From positions 1 through 43,758 of the forward strand of contig JAEOTL010000121.1 in the NCBI GenBank assembly GCA_016839845.1: a DNA stretch of 43,758 nucleotides, given 5' to 3'. Of this stretch, positions 1 to 8,684 are shown piece by piece. The position numbers and the translations under genes were made by a program. This stretch comes from Promethearchaeota archaeon (lineage in GTDB: Archaea; Asgardarchaeota; Lokiarchaeia; Sigynarchaeales; SOKP01). Below the pieces are notes generated by a model that worked only from the letters and a program-made list of their open reading frames with translations, did not search any database and had not been told where the DNA came from. Each line of letters starts with the position of its first letter. Within the stretch, counting starts at the first letter, position 1.

Positions 1-28
1 ACCTTTAACTCAATTTCAATTTTTTGAA

Positions 29-862
29 TCATTTTAGCGGAAAGAATTTTGGTAAATCTCCTGGAACCTTTAATTTCCATTTAGGTCTTCTCTTTTGAAG
101 GAATGATATAACTCCTTCTTTCGCATCGGGTTGTAATCCTGTCCATCCAAAATAACGATGGTTTATTGACTCAACTTTATTAATATCCGTTTCAGTAAGA
201 AAGTCATATAACATACGCTTGGTGAGTGCTACACTAACGGGAGCACTCAACAATATCTCATCTGCTATCTCTCGAGCAGTCTCAAGTAACTTATCATCCG
301 GTACAACTTTACTAACAAGTCCGTATTCTAATGATTCTTGGGCATTTAAGATTCTTCCTGTATACATTAATTCTGCAGCCCGACTAATTCCAACAATTCG
401 TGGCAAGATCCAAGGGCAGACAATTTCAGGGATAACACCACGTCTATTAAACACAATTCCAATACGTGCACTCTCGGATGCTATCCGAATATCAAAGGGA
501 AGAATAAAAGTAACTCCAACACCTACTGTTGGGCCATTAATTGCCACTATTACTGGTTTTAACAAGGAAAAGTATTGTTTAATTAAGCTTCCCGCTTCTC
601 TTCTTCTTTCATCTACCTCACGGGGTCGATTTGACCCATCAAATGTGTTCGCTCCACCTGACAAATCCGCTCCTGCGCAGAATCCTCTTCCAGCACCAGT
701 TAATATTGTGACCCGTAGATCAGGATCACTTTCAACTTTATAGAGAGCATCCCATATTTCCTGACCCATTTGCCAATTCCACGCATTCAAACGCTCAGGT
801 CGGTTGAGAGTTATTGTAGCAATTTCACCTTCAGTTTCAAAAATTATATGTTCATAATCCAT
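29..862 (-). CDS. Enoyl-CoA hydratase/isomerase (crotonase family)
   Basis: A 277-residue protein of normal crotonase length. It probably hydrates or isomerises an acyl-CoA double bond in the cytosol. The oxyanion-hole motif GRGFCAGADLSGG lies near residue 60, and KPVIVAINGPTVGVG follows near residue 103. The second half of the active site reads RRGVIPEIVCPWILPRIVG, with a Glu where the family has a catalytic acid. The start is fixed by a strong AAAGGAGG about 14 nt upstream of the ATG. It is the last gene of the minus-strand series but lies 169 bp from the next one, so it may have its own promoter. The acyl-CoA substrate cannot be read from the sequence. An acyl-CoA dehydrogenase at 21641-22912 would be a plausible partner, but it is 20 kb away. 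Confidence 0.9.
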   Translation of the reverse strand: MDYEHIIFETEGEIATITLNRPERLNAWNWQMGQEIWDALYKVESDPDLRVTILTGAGRGFCAGADLSGGANTFDGSNRPREVDERRREAGSLIKQYFSLLKPVIVAINGPTVGVGVTFILPFDIRIASESARIGIVFNRRGVIPEIVCPWILPRIVGISRAAELMYTGRILNAQESLEYGLVSKVVPDDKLLETAREIADEILLSAPVSVALTKRMLYDFLTETDINKVESINHRYFGWTGLQPDAKEGVISFLQKRRPKWKLKVPGDLPKFFPLK

Positions 863-1031
863 AATTATAATTTACCTCCTTTGGGAAATATTTGTTTTTT
901 AAATTATTGTAATTTTTTTATCCTTACTTCTTGATAAATATGACTTTTTTGGAATTCCCACCTTGTTTGAATTAGAGTCTTATATAATGATATTTGTAAA
1001 AGATTAAAAAAAAAGGATTTAAATGGATTTT

Positions 1032-1238
1032 TTATCGTTTAACGAGATGGTAAATCCTAATATTTTCACCTGTCACATTAATGATATCAAATCCATTTTT
1101 GGTACAATAATCCTCTATGTATGCTAGGGCTTGTGGGAAGAAAGCTTTTTCTTCGAATTTCGTCTTATTAACGCCTGAGGAGGTTGAATGATACATAGAA
1201 CGATTTAATAGGTTTATTGCTATGGATTCAACTTTCAT
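1032..1238 (-). CDS. Small hypothetical protein (68 aa)
   Basis: I do not recognise this family. The 68-residue product is mixed charged and hydrophobic, with no membrane segment and only one Cys (in YIEDYCTKNGF). It ends in a short beta-like stretch (FDIINVTGENIRIYHLVKR). It is supported as a real gene by a good ribosome binding site (AAAGGAGAGG, 6 nt before the ATG) and by lying in an otherwise empty gap on the same strand as its neighbours. It could be a small regulatory or accessory protein. No function is claimed. Confidence 0.55.
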   Translation of the reverse strand: MKVESIAINLLNRSMYHSTSSGVNKTKFEEKAFFPQALAYIEDYCTKNGFDIINVTGENIRIYHLVKR

Positions 1239-1397
1239 TGTTTTCCTCTCCTTTAAAATTTCTCAAATTGAGATATCATAATATTTACCATTCTGTTATT
1301 TAATTTTTTAGAATTTCATATGAATTTACACTTACAAAAAAGAATAGAAATGATTTAGAGAAAGAAAGTTTCATATACATCTCTGAATTTTACATGC

Positions 1398-2309
1398 TTA
1401 AGCTTTCTTAATACCATTATAATAGACAATAGCATTTTTTACAGCACCTATTAGTGTCTCTTTTAACATTTGGAAAGTATGAAACTCCTTATAGACATTA
1501 TCCCAAATTTGGTTAACTATAAAATTAAAATCTTCAATTCTATCACTAAATCTTTCAAAAACTTCCATCCATCTATAATACATAGAAACGGATTTATCTA
1601 TGAAGTTAGGGATATCGTTTTCTGTTAATACTCCAAAATGAGCGATACATAAGTATTCAGTGTCAAGCGATTTCATTTTCCTCATAGATTCAAGGTAATC
1701 CTTTTCTTTCCAATAGATTGAATTTGCATTACACACATAAAATTTGGGAAACCAATGCATCCCTATCGTATCACCGCAGAATAAAGTCTTTGTTTGTTTA
1801 TCGTAAACGGAAATATGATCTTCCATATGACCTGGAGTTTCGATAATTTCTAAGGAATAATGAGAACCAAGTTGTATTGTTTTCTCTAGTGGGATTACAC
1901 CTTCAATATTTTGGTACTCAGTATTAATCTCTTCAGAGGTAAAACAATAATTATAGGATTGGTCTGATAAGCGGGGAAGAGCTTTTTTAGAGGCAAAAAT
2001 CTCAATTTGAGGTAAATTCTCTTGTATCTCCTTATTTCTTAAATAGATGATTCCTTGTGTATGATCCCAATGAGAATGAGTTATTATTATTCTTTGTAAA
2101 GGCCATGCTCCTATTTTTATTAGGCCTTTATATATGTTTTTCGCCCCACTTTGAGTTCCTGCATTAATTAAACAATTAAAATTATCTTCAGTTTTTATTA
2201 AATAGGCAGCATGACCTCCTCTTATTACATTACCTTCAAGTGTCTTAAACGCGGCATCAATAAGCCAAGTGGTATCATTAAATTTACCAGATTGATTGAT
2301 ATATCCCAT
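1398..2309 (-). CDS. Metallo-beta-lactamase-fold hydrolase
   Basis: A 303-residue MBL-fold protein, longer than the minimal fold of about 220 residues because of a helical C-terminal extension. The metal-binding set is complete: THSHWDHTQG (HxHxDH) near residue 78, a His in ETPGHMEDH near residue 160, the bridging Asp in FCGDTIG near 179, and a late His in CIAHFG. These residues predict a binuclear zinc or iron hydrolase acting on a thioester, lactone or phosphoester. The absence of a flavodoxin domain argues against an FprA-type flavodiiron protein. It begins 42 bp downstream of the fucosidase stop on the same strand and may be co-transcribed. A sugar-acid lactonase role would suit the fucosidase and dehydrogenase neighbours, but that is inference only. 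Confidence 0.85.
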   Translation of the reverse strand: MGYINQSGKFNDTTWLIDAAFKTLEGNVIRGGHAAYLIKTEDNFNCLINAGTQSGAKNIYKGLIKIGAWPLQRIIITHSHWDHTQGIIYLRNKEIQENLPQIEIFASKKALPRLSDQSYNYCFTSEEINTEYQNIEGVIPLEKTIQLGSHYSLEIIETPGHMEDHISVYDKQTKTLFCGDTIGMHWFPKFYVCNANSIYWKEKDYLESMRKMKSLDTEYLCIAHFGVLTENDIPNFIDKSVSMYYRWMEVFERFSDRIEDFNFIVNQIWDNVYKEFHTFQMLKETLIGAVKNAIVYYNGIKKA

Positions 2310-2351
2310 TATACTATCCCCAATGATTATGAATTTCTATCACGAATAACT

Positions 2352-3821
2352 TTATTTCCAACTGATTTTGAGTGTTACTGCGTAATCACAAGGTTTTTTA
2401 ACCGGAAATTCTACGTGAAGGCCATTATCATCTAAAGTCCATTTAAGTTCCTTGTCAACACCTAGCATCTTAATTGATTCTATATAATCTTCAGCTATTA
2501 CATGGAATAAGTTGCGATTGTCTCCTTCTTTCAAATTAATCCATGAAGTTCTAAGAGTTGTAATTGTTAATTGAGGGTGAAAAGGCCATCCTAATACAAT
2601 AGCATATAGTGCGTTGTCTCTTGTAGTGAATCTAATATCTTCTGGTGTGTAATCTCGATCCCTTCTTTCGGAAAACATGCCACCTTCTCCTAGCTTTGTA
2701 GGACCTTCTTCAGCTATAGACCAGGGAGTACTTCCATATATAGCTTCTCCGTTGACCTTTAACCACTTCCCAACTTCTAAAAGTGCTTCTTGATGAAGTT
2801 CTGGGATTGTGCCATCGGATTTTGGCCCAACGTTGATAACTAAGTAACCATGCTTCGCCACTCTATCAACAAAATTGTGGACTAATTTGCGGGGTGATTT
2901 CACACCTGCTTCTCTAGCATATCCCCAGGCCGCTCCTTGAGGAATAGTGTCTACTGATGTATCTGTAATCCATTTATAATAGGTTATTCTGTTAGCACGC
3001 CCCACTTCATAATCAACAACACCAACACCTGGAGGCAAATTATTCATCTTATATAAGATTTCTACTTCTCTACCCCATTCTTCAGCTCTATTAAAATAAT
3101 AAGCCAGAACTTCTTTTTTATAGTTTTCTTTAATTCTTCCAAGTCCGAAATCCCACCAAATAAGGTCTGGTTTATAATTATCAATTACTTCAATTACTAT
3201 ACCTTTCCACCAATCGAGAAATTCTTTATTTGGCCACACTTGATGTCGCTTGTATGGACCATTATATCTCACTCCATATAATCCTGAATATTCTAGATTA
3301 GCAGTATCGAATTCAGGGCTACTTTGTGGGAAGAAAAACCAATTAGCAGCATGATGAAATGCTACCATAAATTTCATACCTTGCTTTCTAATAGCTTTCT
3401 CCATTTCTCCGACTGTATCTCTTTTTGGCCCCATTTGGGCTGCATTCCACTTAGTTACTTTACTATCCCACATCGCAAATGAATCGTGATGTATTGCTAC
3501 GGGACCCGCGAATTTGGCTCCTGCTTTTTTGAATAATTTTGCCCACTCGTCCGGATTGAATTTATCTGCAGTAAACAACGGTATTAGATCTTTGTAACCA
3601 AATTCAGTAGGATCACCATAATGCTTAACATGGTATTCATATTGTTCTGATCCCTTCCTATACATCCAAAATGGATACCAACTTACATTTGGCCCGCATG
3701 CAGGTACAGAATATACACCCCAATGATAATAAATTCCAAATTTAGCATCATCTAGCCATTCTGGAGATCGGTGTCTTTTTAATGAGTTCCAGGTTGGCTG
3801 ATATTTATCTTCTGATGACAT
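2352..3821 (-). CDS. Alpha-L-fucosidase (GH29)
   Basis: A 489-residue glycoside hydrolase of family 29, a retaining enzyme that releases terminal L-fucose. The N-terminal barrel carries the family landmarks FGIYYHWGVYSVPA (near residue 28), GPVAIHHDSFAMWDSK and DTVGEM. The predicted nucleophile Asp sits in PDLIWWDFG near residue 224. The fold continues through LVINVGPKSDGTIPE and GEAIYGSTPW and ends in a beta-sandwich. No signal peptide is visible, so it should act in the cytosol on imported oligosaccharides. The ATG follows a GAGG motif and lies 15 bp after the iron alcohol dehydrogenase stop, so the two are almost certainly one transcript. It is clearly divergent from the tandem pair at 26494-29277, having an insert-like segment (WYPFWMYRKGSEQYEY), and may prefer a different linkage. 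Confidence 0.93.
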   Translation of the reverse strand: MSSEDKYQPTWNSLKRHRSPEWLDDAKFGIYYHWGVYSVPACGPNVSWYPFWMYRKGSEQYEYHVKHYGDPTEFGYKDLIPLFTADKFNPDEWAKLFKKAGAKFAGPVAIHHDSFAMWDSKVTKWNAAQMGPKRDTVGEMEKAIRKQGMKFMVAFHHAANWFFFPQSSPEFDTANLEYSGLYGVRYNGPYKRHQVWPNKEFLDWWKGIVIEVIDNYKPDLIWWDFGLGRIKENYKKEVLAYYFNRAEEWGREVEILYKMNNLPPGVGVVDYEVGRANRITYYKWITDTSVDTIPQGAAWGYAREAGVKSPRKLVHNFVDRVAKHGYLVINVGPKSDGTIPELHQEALLEVGKWLKVNGEAIYGSTPWSIAEEGPTKLGEGGMFSERRDRDYTPEDIRFTTRDNALYAIVLGWPFHPQLTITTLRTSWINLKEGDNRNLFHVIAEDYIESIKMLGVDKELKWTLDDNGLHVEFPVKKPCDYAVTLKISWK

Positions 3822-3836
3822 TTAGTTTTGCCTCGT

Positions 3837-5006
3837 TCAACGATCGTAGCTCTGTTTAAGTAAGTCCATCACATCATCTGGTGTAGCAATTTTAGCATGA
3901 TTCTCATAATCGGGAAGCTTGAATGTATCTTCGGCAATATCTTTTAATTTATCCTCAGAAACATGTTTATCTCTAAAACTCATCCACATCCCAATTTCCT
4001 TCAAGAATTTATCCATCTCATCACACGCCTTTTCCGCAGCCACTTCATCTGATTCGTTATTTAATGCAGGATTGAAAAGCCTTCCAACTGTTGCATATTC
4101 CTCAATTTTATGGTTCCATGTCCATCGATTTATTACAGGATACATGATTGCTAGTGCTTCTCCGTGAGCAATATGAGGAGCACTCCCACCGATTGCCATA
4201 CCCATTCCATGGGGCAAAGTAACCCCGGAATTCGTTATGGCGAGTCCTCCAAGAAGGTTAGCCCAATGAAGCATACACCGTGCTTCTCGATTATGTCCAT
4301 CTTTCATAACTATTGGTAGGTATTTAATTACAAGTTTCATACCTTCAAGAGCGTGCATATCAATATAATCAGAACTAGCCAAATTGTGAGTATAGGATTC
4401 AAAGGAATGACAAAAGGCATCCCACCCTGTTGATGCGGTACCATGAGTTGGCATTGTTAATGTTAATTCAGGATCAATTATTGCTACGGTGGGGCAAATT
4501 ATTTTATCATATAGTGCATATTTTAGATGAATGTCAGTTTTTGACACTACCGCAGCAGGGGTAACCTCTGCCCCTGTTCCTGCAGTTGTAGTTACTGCTA
4601 TTATTGGTAGAACTTTATCTTCAATCGGTTTGCCGCTTACAACGCGATAATCCCATGCGTCTCCTTCATGAGTTATTCCTACTGAAACACATTTGGCAGT
4701 ATCTATACTAGAGCCTCCTCCTACACCCAAAATTATGTCAACATTATTCTCTTCCCCCATTTTTACAGCAGCATCTACATTATCAGTTGTTGGGTTAGGC
4801 TGTACTCCATTAAAATGAAGAACTTTGACGCCTTCATTAAAACAAAGCGTTTTTATCTTTTCAAATACAAGATCAAGAGCCGGAGTTGGACCAACAGTTA
4901 CCAATAAACACCGTTTCCCATATTCCGCCACAATTTTTCCTACTTCAGCAACTCTACCCCAACCAAACCGAAAATCAGTCGGACTATAATAATTAATATT
5001 TCTCAT
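3837..5006 (-). CDS. Iron-containing alcohol dehydrogenase (lactaldehyde reductase-like)
   Basis: A 389-residue group III (iron-dependent) alcohol dehydrogenase of normal length. It has the NAD(P)-binding GVGGGSSIDTAK near residue 97, TTAGTGAEVTPAA near 140, and His ligands in HSFESY and LPHGMGMAIGG...AHGEALA. In fucose degradation this family includes FucO, which reduces L-lactaldehyde to 1,2-propanediol with NADH. The fucosidase directly downstream makes that a reasonable guess, but 1,3-propanediol or butanol dehydrogenases look much alike. A GTG directly follows the upstream stop (5015), but the ATG at 5006 is preferred because AGGTGG (5014-5019) sits 7 nt before it. With the GTG start, that site would lie inside the gene. 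It is co-transcribed with the zinc dehydrogenase upstream. Confidence 0.88.
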   Translation of the reverse strand: MRNINYYSPTDFRFGWGRVAEVGKIVAEYGKRCLLVTVGPTPALDLVFEKIKTLCFNEGVKVLHFNGVQPNPTTDNVDAAVKMGEENNVDIILGVGGGSSIDTAKCVSVGITHEGDAWDYRVVSGKPIEDKVLPIIAVTTTAGTGAEVTPAAVVSKTDIHLKYALYDKIICPTVAIIDPELTLTMPTHGTASTGWDAFCHSFESYTHNLASSDYIDMHALEGMKLVIKYLPIVMKDGHNREARCMLHWANLLGGLAITNSGVTLPHGMGMAIGGSAPHIAHGEALAIMYPVINRWTWNHKIEEYATVGRLFNPALNNESDEVAAEKACDEMDKFLKEIGMWMSFRDKHVSEDKLKDIAEDTFKLPDYENHAKIATPDDVMDLLKQSYDR

Positions 5007-5015
5007 TTTTTCCAC

Positions 5016-6047
5016 CTATTCTTGATTTACATCTATAAAAACTTTCATTACTTTATCTTTTTTATCATCAATAAACTTATATGCTTTACTATACTCCCCG
5101 AAGGGAAAGTGTTTCGTCATTAACGGCTCCAGTTTGATTTTTCCCGTGTTTACAAACTCAATTGCTTTGATATAATCATCAGTTTGATACATAAGAGTAC
5201 CGATCAATCTAAGTTCACGATCTTGAACAAAACCGAGATCAACTGCGGGTTTATCACCGAATACACCAACAATAATAATATCTGTGCCTTTTCTTGCATT
5301 ACTTATTGCAGCATCAATCGTTTTGTTAGCCCCGACACACTCTATTATTAAATCTGCTTTATTAGGACCAAAAGCTTTTTCCAATTCTCCATTAAGATCT
5401 TGTTTGTTTGGATTTATAACAAAATCAATTCCTACTTTTTTGGCGATCTCTAATCTAAAATCACTAATATCAGTTATCATAACCGATTTAGCTCCTAAAG
5501 CCTTAGCAGTTTGTCCCACAAGATTTCCAATCGGTCCTGCGCCCAATACGAGTACATTTAATCCTGAGATGTCTCCAGTTCTCGAAGTAGCATGTACAGC
5601 TACTGCACAGGGTTCTATCATTGCACCCTGTTCATATGTCATATCATCAGGAAGCTTTATAATCTTTGCTGACTCAACTTTAAAGAATTCTGAAGCGGTA
5701 CCCGTCGTTTGAAATCCCATTACTTTCAAATCATCACAGATATGATACCTTCCATGAAGACATGAGTAACATTTATTACAAACCACTTGTGGTTGTATAG
5801 TTACTTTATCTCCCGGTTTCAGATCCTTCACATCTGATCCAACTTTCTCAATTATGCCCGATACTTCATGTCCTTGAGTAATAGGATAACTGGTATAAGG
5901 ATGTTTTCCATGATATACATGAATATCGCTTCCACACACACCTATTCTCATGATTTTAACGAGAACATCATTATCACTTAGTTTAGGAATCGGAATATCT
6001 TGAAACTCTATTTTCCCCGGAGCAGTCATTACTTCTTGCTTCATCAT
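5016..6047 (-). CDS. Zinc-dependent medium-chain alcohol/sugar dehydrogenase
   Basis: A 343-residue MDR-superfamily dehydrogenase. The catalytic zinc site is GVCGSDIHVYHG plus GHEVSGIIEKVG, the structural zinc loop is CNKCYSCLHGRYHIC, and the NAD-binding Rossmann motif is GAGPIGNLVGQ near residue 170. The pattern is that of sorbitol, threonine or L-galactonate dehydrogenase-like enzymes, which oxidise a secondary hydroxyl of a polyol or sugar acid. It is the first gene of the series running down to the fucosidase, so oxidation of fucose, fuconate or propanediol are candidates. Possible starts are TTG at 6053, ATG at 6047 and ATG at 6044. I chose the first ATG, and none has a clear ribosome binding site. 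It diverges from the LamG gene across 122 bp. Confidence 0.88.
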   Translation of the reverse strand: MMKQEVMTAPGKIEFQDIPIPKLSDNDVLVKIMRIGVCGSDIHVYHGKHPYTSYPITQGHEVSGIIEKVGSDVKDLKPGDKVTIQPQVVCNKCYSCLHGRYHICDDLKVMGFQTTGTASEFFKVESAKIIKLPDDMTYEQGAMIEPCAVAVHATSRTGDISGLNVLVLGAGPIGNLVGQTAKALGAKSVMITDISDFRLEIAKKVGIDFVINPNKQDLNGELEKAFGPNKADLIIECVGANKTIDAAISNARKGTDIIIVGVFGDKPAVDLGFVQDRELRLIGTLMYQTDDYIKAIEFVNTGKIKLEPLMTKHFPFGEYSKAYKFIDDKKDKVMKVFIDVNQE

Positions 6048-6169
6048 TTTCAAAATGTTTTCTGTTTAATTATGCTATACAAAGGCAAAATGTTCTTAAT
6101 TGTATTAATATTAGCATTACTAAAAATTAAACTGTCTTTTGAGTAAATTTACAATGAGGTAAACAAAAA

Positions 6170-8239
6170 ATGAACGATTATTTAGTTGCTCATTGGAATT
6201 TTGATAAAATTATTGATAATACCTTTATATTGGATCTTGTCTCCAATTCTAAGGATCAAATTATAGGTTATATCGATCTTTTGGATGGTATCAAGGGAAA
6301 AGCTCTGCGTTTTGATGGGTATACAACTCATCTAACTATTCCCAAGCAGAGGCTCTCTGAATCCTTTGAGAAGTTTACAATTAGTGCCTGGATCGCTAAC
6401 GGCGCTTATACATGGAATGAAGGTCCTATTATCGAGAACTATGATGATAAAAATGGATTTTTTCTTGGTGTGACCGATATTGGGAGGATTCGATTTAGAG
6501 TACAAATTAATGGCAAAGCCTTCAAAGTTGAATCAGAAGAGAAAACCCCGCTTTTTAGATGGATGCAAATTGTAAGTGTATTTGATAATGATCGAGGATT
6601 ATTTCTCTATATTAATGGCGAATTGCATGATTCTTTTAATTTTATTGACCCTACTGAGAAAGTTAAACTCCCAAATGATTCCTCTAATATTGGAAGGGCT
6701 GCCAAGGAGGTCCAACCTACAAATGGTGTGAATAATGGTGGTCATTTTCCCTGTCCGATTTTTATTGATGGGATTATTGACGAACTTAAATTTTTTAATT
6801 CAGCTCTTTCTGTTGAACAGATTCATGAAGATTTTACAAACATTTCTACAATAGGAATTCCACAATTAGAGAAGCGAGGTTTACCAAGGATTCCGGATGG
6901 AACAGGTAGATTTGGCGCGTATTATACCACACTTAAATATTATAAAGAATGGGATCGCCTATGGAGAATAAGAGAACACTCAGATATTGTTGTCCTCTTT
7001 GACGAAATGCCCGTTAAATACGTCTTTTGGAGAGGGTTGAATTACATTTCTGCATGGGTAACTGGTAATGGAATATGGTACACCAATGAATTTAACGAAA
7101 CATGGGCTGACAGGTTTGATCCAGACATTAATGGGTGTGCTGAACCTATGTCAGATAAACAATGCCGTACCTCGCATGTTCGCATTATCGAGTCAAACGA
7201 TGCTCGTGTTGTTATTCATTGGCGTTATGCCCTCGTGGATACTAATTACAGACAGGGTAGAGTTGATTCTCTCACAAATTGGGGAGATTGGTCAGATGAG
7301 TATTATGTAATTTATCCTGATGGTGTAGGAATTCGGGATATAACACTACACAGCTCACAACCAATGGAACCCCATGAATTTCAGGAATCTATTGTTATAT
7401 TAGGGGAGGGAATGAGACCTGAAGATGCTTATGAATTAGATGCTGTAACCTTTTTCAATATGGAGGGGGAATCTTATACCTACTCTTGGGAAAAATTTAG
7501 TCCTAAATTCTTTTTAGCCCCACGAAATAAAAACATTGAAATTATTAATGTTAAATCTGAAAGAATTCCTTTCCTAATTGTTCCCGATGGACCTTGTATA
7601 GTAGCAGGAAAGCAATTCAACAGGAAAAAACGTCGTAATCCTTTATTCTTTCCTTATGCGTATTTCGCAAAAAGTGGTTCTCACTTTCCGTGGTGGAATT
7701 CTTGGCCAGTCGCTAATATTCCAACGGATGGTCGATTTACCTGGGTTTCAGACCGACCATCCCATACTAATGTTTCTTCTATGGCAGAATGGGAAGATTA
7801 TGAAATTGGACCAGAGATGAGGAGAAGAATAATGCTTCATGGAGTTTGTGGTAAAAATGATAAAGAAAGTCTGGTGGTATTAGCTAAATCTTGGCTCAGA
7901 GCACCCAAAATCGAATTGAATACTGACGCCTACCAAGATGGTAGCTATATTGCACATGAAAGAGCCTACTATTTCAACTGCCTAACCCCAGAATCAATGA
8001 ATCCTCTTGATTTTAAAATAAAAGCAAGTGAAGATTGTCCTATTCAAAATCTTGCATTGATAATTAGTAACTTAGATTCAAATCTCAATCTAAAAATCAA
8101 CGGTCAGGAAATTCCTCGGGGTAAGCACTTTCGATATGGTATACAGCATGATTTTAATGTTAGTAAAATCATTGTCTGGATCAAAATAGAAGCACATGAT
8201 CCAACTCACATAATAATAACTCCCATAGGTGTGATCTAA
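6170..8239 (+). CDS. LamG-domain protein with uncharacterised C-terminal region
   Basis: A 689-residue protein. Residues 1 to about 225 form a LamG/concanavalin A-like jelly roll, opening with LVAHWNFDK and ending with FIDGIIDELKFFNSALS; such domains usually bind glycans. The remaining 460 residues, from about LPRIPDGTGRFGAYY, are rich in Trp and Tyr and in acidic residues (WRGLNYISAWVTGNGIWY, MSDKQCRTSHVRIIE, VVIHWRYAL, DEYYVIYPDGVGIRDI). They match no domain I can name, although I recall similar stretches in uncharacterised planctomycete and Bacteroidetes proteins. No signal peptide or membrane segment is visible. GAGGT lies 12 nt before the ATG. The position opposite a fucosidase operon suggests a carbohydrate-active enzyme or a glycan-binding protein. 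The following gene starts 2 nt after its stop, so the two are translationally linked. Confidence 0.8.
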   Translation: MNDYLVAHWNFDKIIDNTFILDLVSNSKDQIIGYIDLLDGIKGKALRFDGYTTHLTIPKQRLSESFEKFTISAWIANGAYTWNEGPIIENYDDKNGFFLGVTDIGRIRFRVQINGKAFKVESEEKTPLFRWMQIVSVFDNDRGLFLYINGELHDSFNFIDPTEKVKLPNDSSNIGRAAKEVQPTNGVNNGGHFPCPIFIDGIIDELKFFNSALSVEQIHEDFTNISTIGIPQLEKRGLPRIPDGTGRFGAYYTTLKYYKEWDRLWRIREHSDIVVLFDEMPVKYVFWRGLNYISAWVTGNGIWYTNEFNETWADRFDPDINGCAEPMSDKQCRTSHVRIIESNDARVVIHWRYALVDTNYRQGRVDSLTNWGDWSDEYYVIYPDGVGIRDITLHSSQPMEPHEFQESIVILGEGMRPEDAYELDAVTFFNMEGESYTYSWEKFSPKFFLAPRNKNIEIINVKSERIPFLIVPDGPCIVAGKQFNRKKRRNPLFFPYAYFAKSGSHFPWWNSWPVANIPTDGRFTWVSDRPSHTNVSSMAEWEDYEIGPEMRRRIMLHGVCGKNDKESLVVLAKSWLRAPKIELNTDAYQDGSYIAHERAYYFNCLTPESMNPLDFKIKASEDCPIQNLALIISNLDSNLNLKINGQEIPRGKHFRYGIQHDFNVSKIIVWIKIEAHDPTHIIITPIGVI

Positions 8240-8241
8240 AA

Positions 8242-8676
8242 ATGGACGAACAAGAAGCATTGAATATATTCGGAAAAATAAGGGCGAGGAGCCTTTTTGG
8301 GGAAGATCTACAACCTTTTCTTGAGGCTTTAAAGTATTTTACAAATAATTCTGAATATGCTGAAGATGAAATATACGGTTGGGAAAAAATTGTTCAAGTT
8401 AAATTGGACAATGGTGAAGATTTCTACGTTAAAACCGAAAATCCTCTAAGTGAGCACCCAAAATTTGCAGTTTTATACGGAAATGTTGAATCTCCTGATA
8501 CGACCATAACTACTGATTTAGATACTTTCACAGGAATAATGTGTGGTCGTACTCGTTTAGGTGATACTGGGAGGCTTTTCGAAGTAAAGGGAGACAATTC
8601 TCAGTCAATGATATTCTTCACTTTATTGATGCTCATTGGCCAAGAATTATGGGAGCAAGAAAGAGAAAAGAAATAA
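8242..8676 (+). CDS. SCP2-like (sterol carrier protein 2 fold) small protein
   Basis: A 144-residue soluble protein. The middle and C-terminal part (YVKTENPLSEHPKFAVL, then DTTITTDLDTFTGIMCGR, then RLFEVKGDNSQSMIFFTLLM) follows the SCP2 pattern: a beta-sheet, a 'Dxxixxd...l..il.G' segment, a 'G.l.v.Gd...a' segment and a final hydrophobic helix. SCP2 domains hold a lipid or other hydrophobic ligand in a tunnel. The ATG is 2 nt after the LamG stop, so both are made from one mRNA and are likely to act together. A second SCP2-like domain occurs at the N-terminus of the protein encoded at 20292-21605. The fold assignment is by pattern only, and the ligand is unknown. Confidence 0.65.
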   Translation: MDEQEALNIFGKIRARSLFGEDLQPFLEALKYFTNNSEYAEDEIYGWEKIVQVKLDNGEDFYVKTENPLSEHPKFAVLYGNVESPDTTITTDLDTFTGIMCGRTRLGDTGRLFEVKGDNSQSMIFFTLLMLIGQELWEQEREKK

Positions 8677-8684
8677 ATATTATT

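Noticed and set aside
219..743. Long plus-strand open frame of 174 codons
   Set aside because: It lies fully antisense to the crotonase gene, whose motifs and ribosome binding site are clear. The antisense product has no recognisable domain.
1398..2309. Reading the MBL protein as an antibiotic-resistance beta-lactamase
   Set aside because: The HxHxDH set is shared by the whole MBL superfamily. There is no signal peptide, and the context is metabolic.
5284..5712. Plus-strand open frame of 142 codons
   Set aside because: It is antisense to the zinc dehydrogenase gene, in the region encoding its Rossmann domain, and is low in complexity with no family resemblance.
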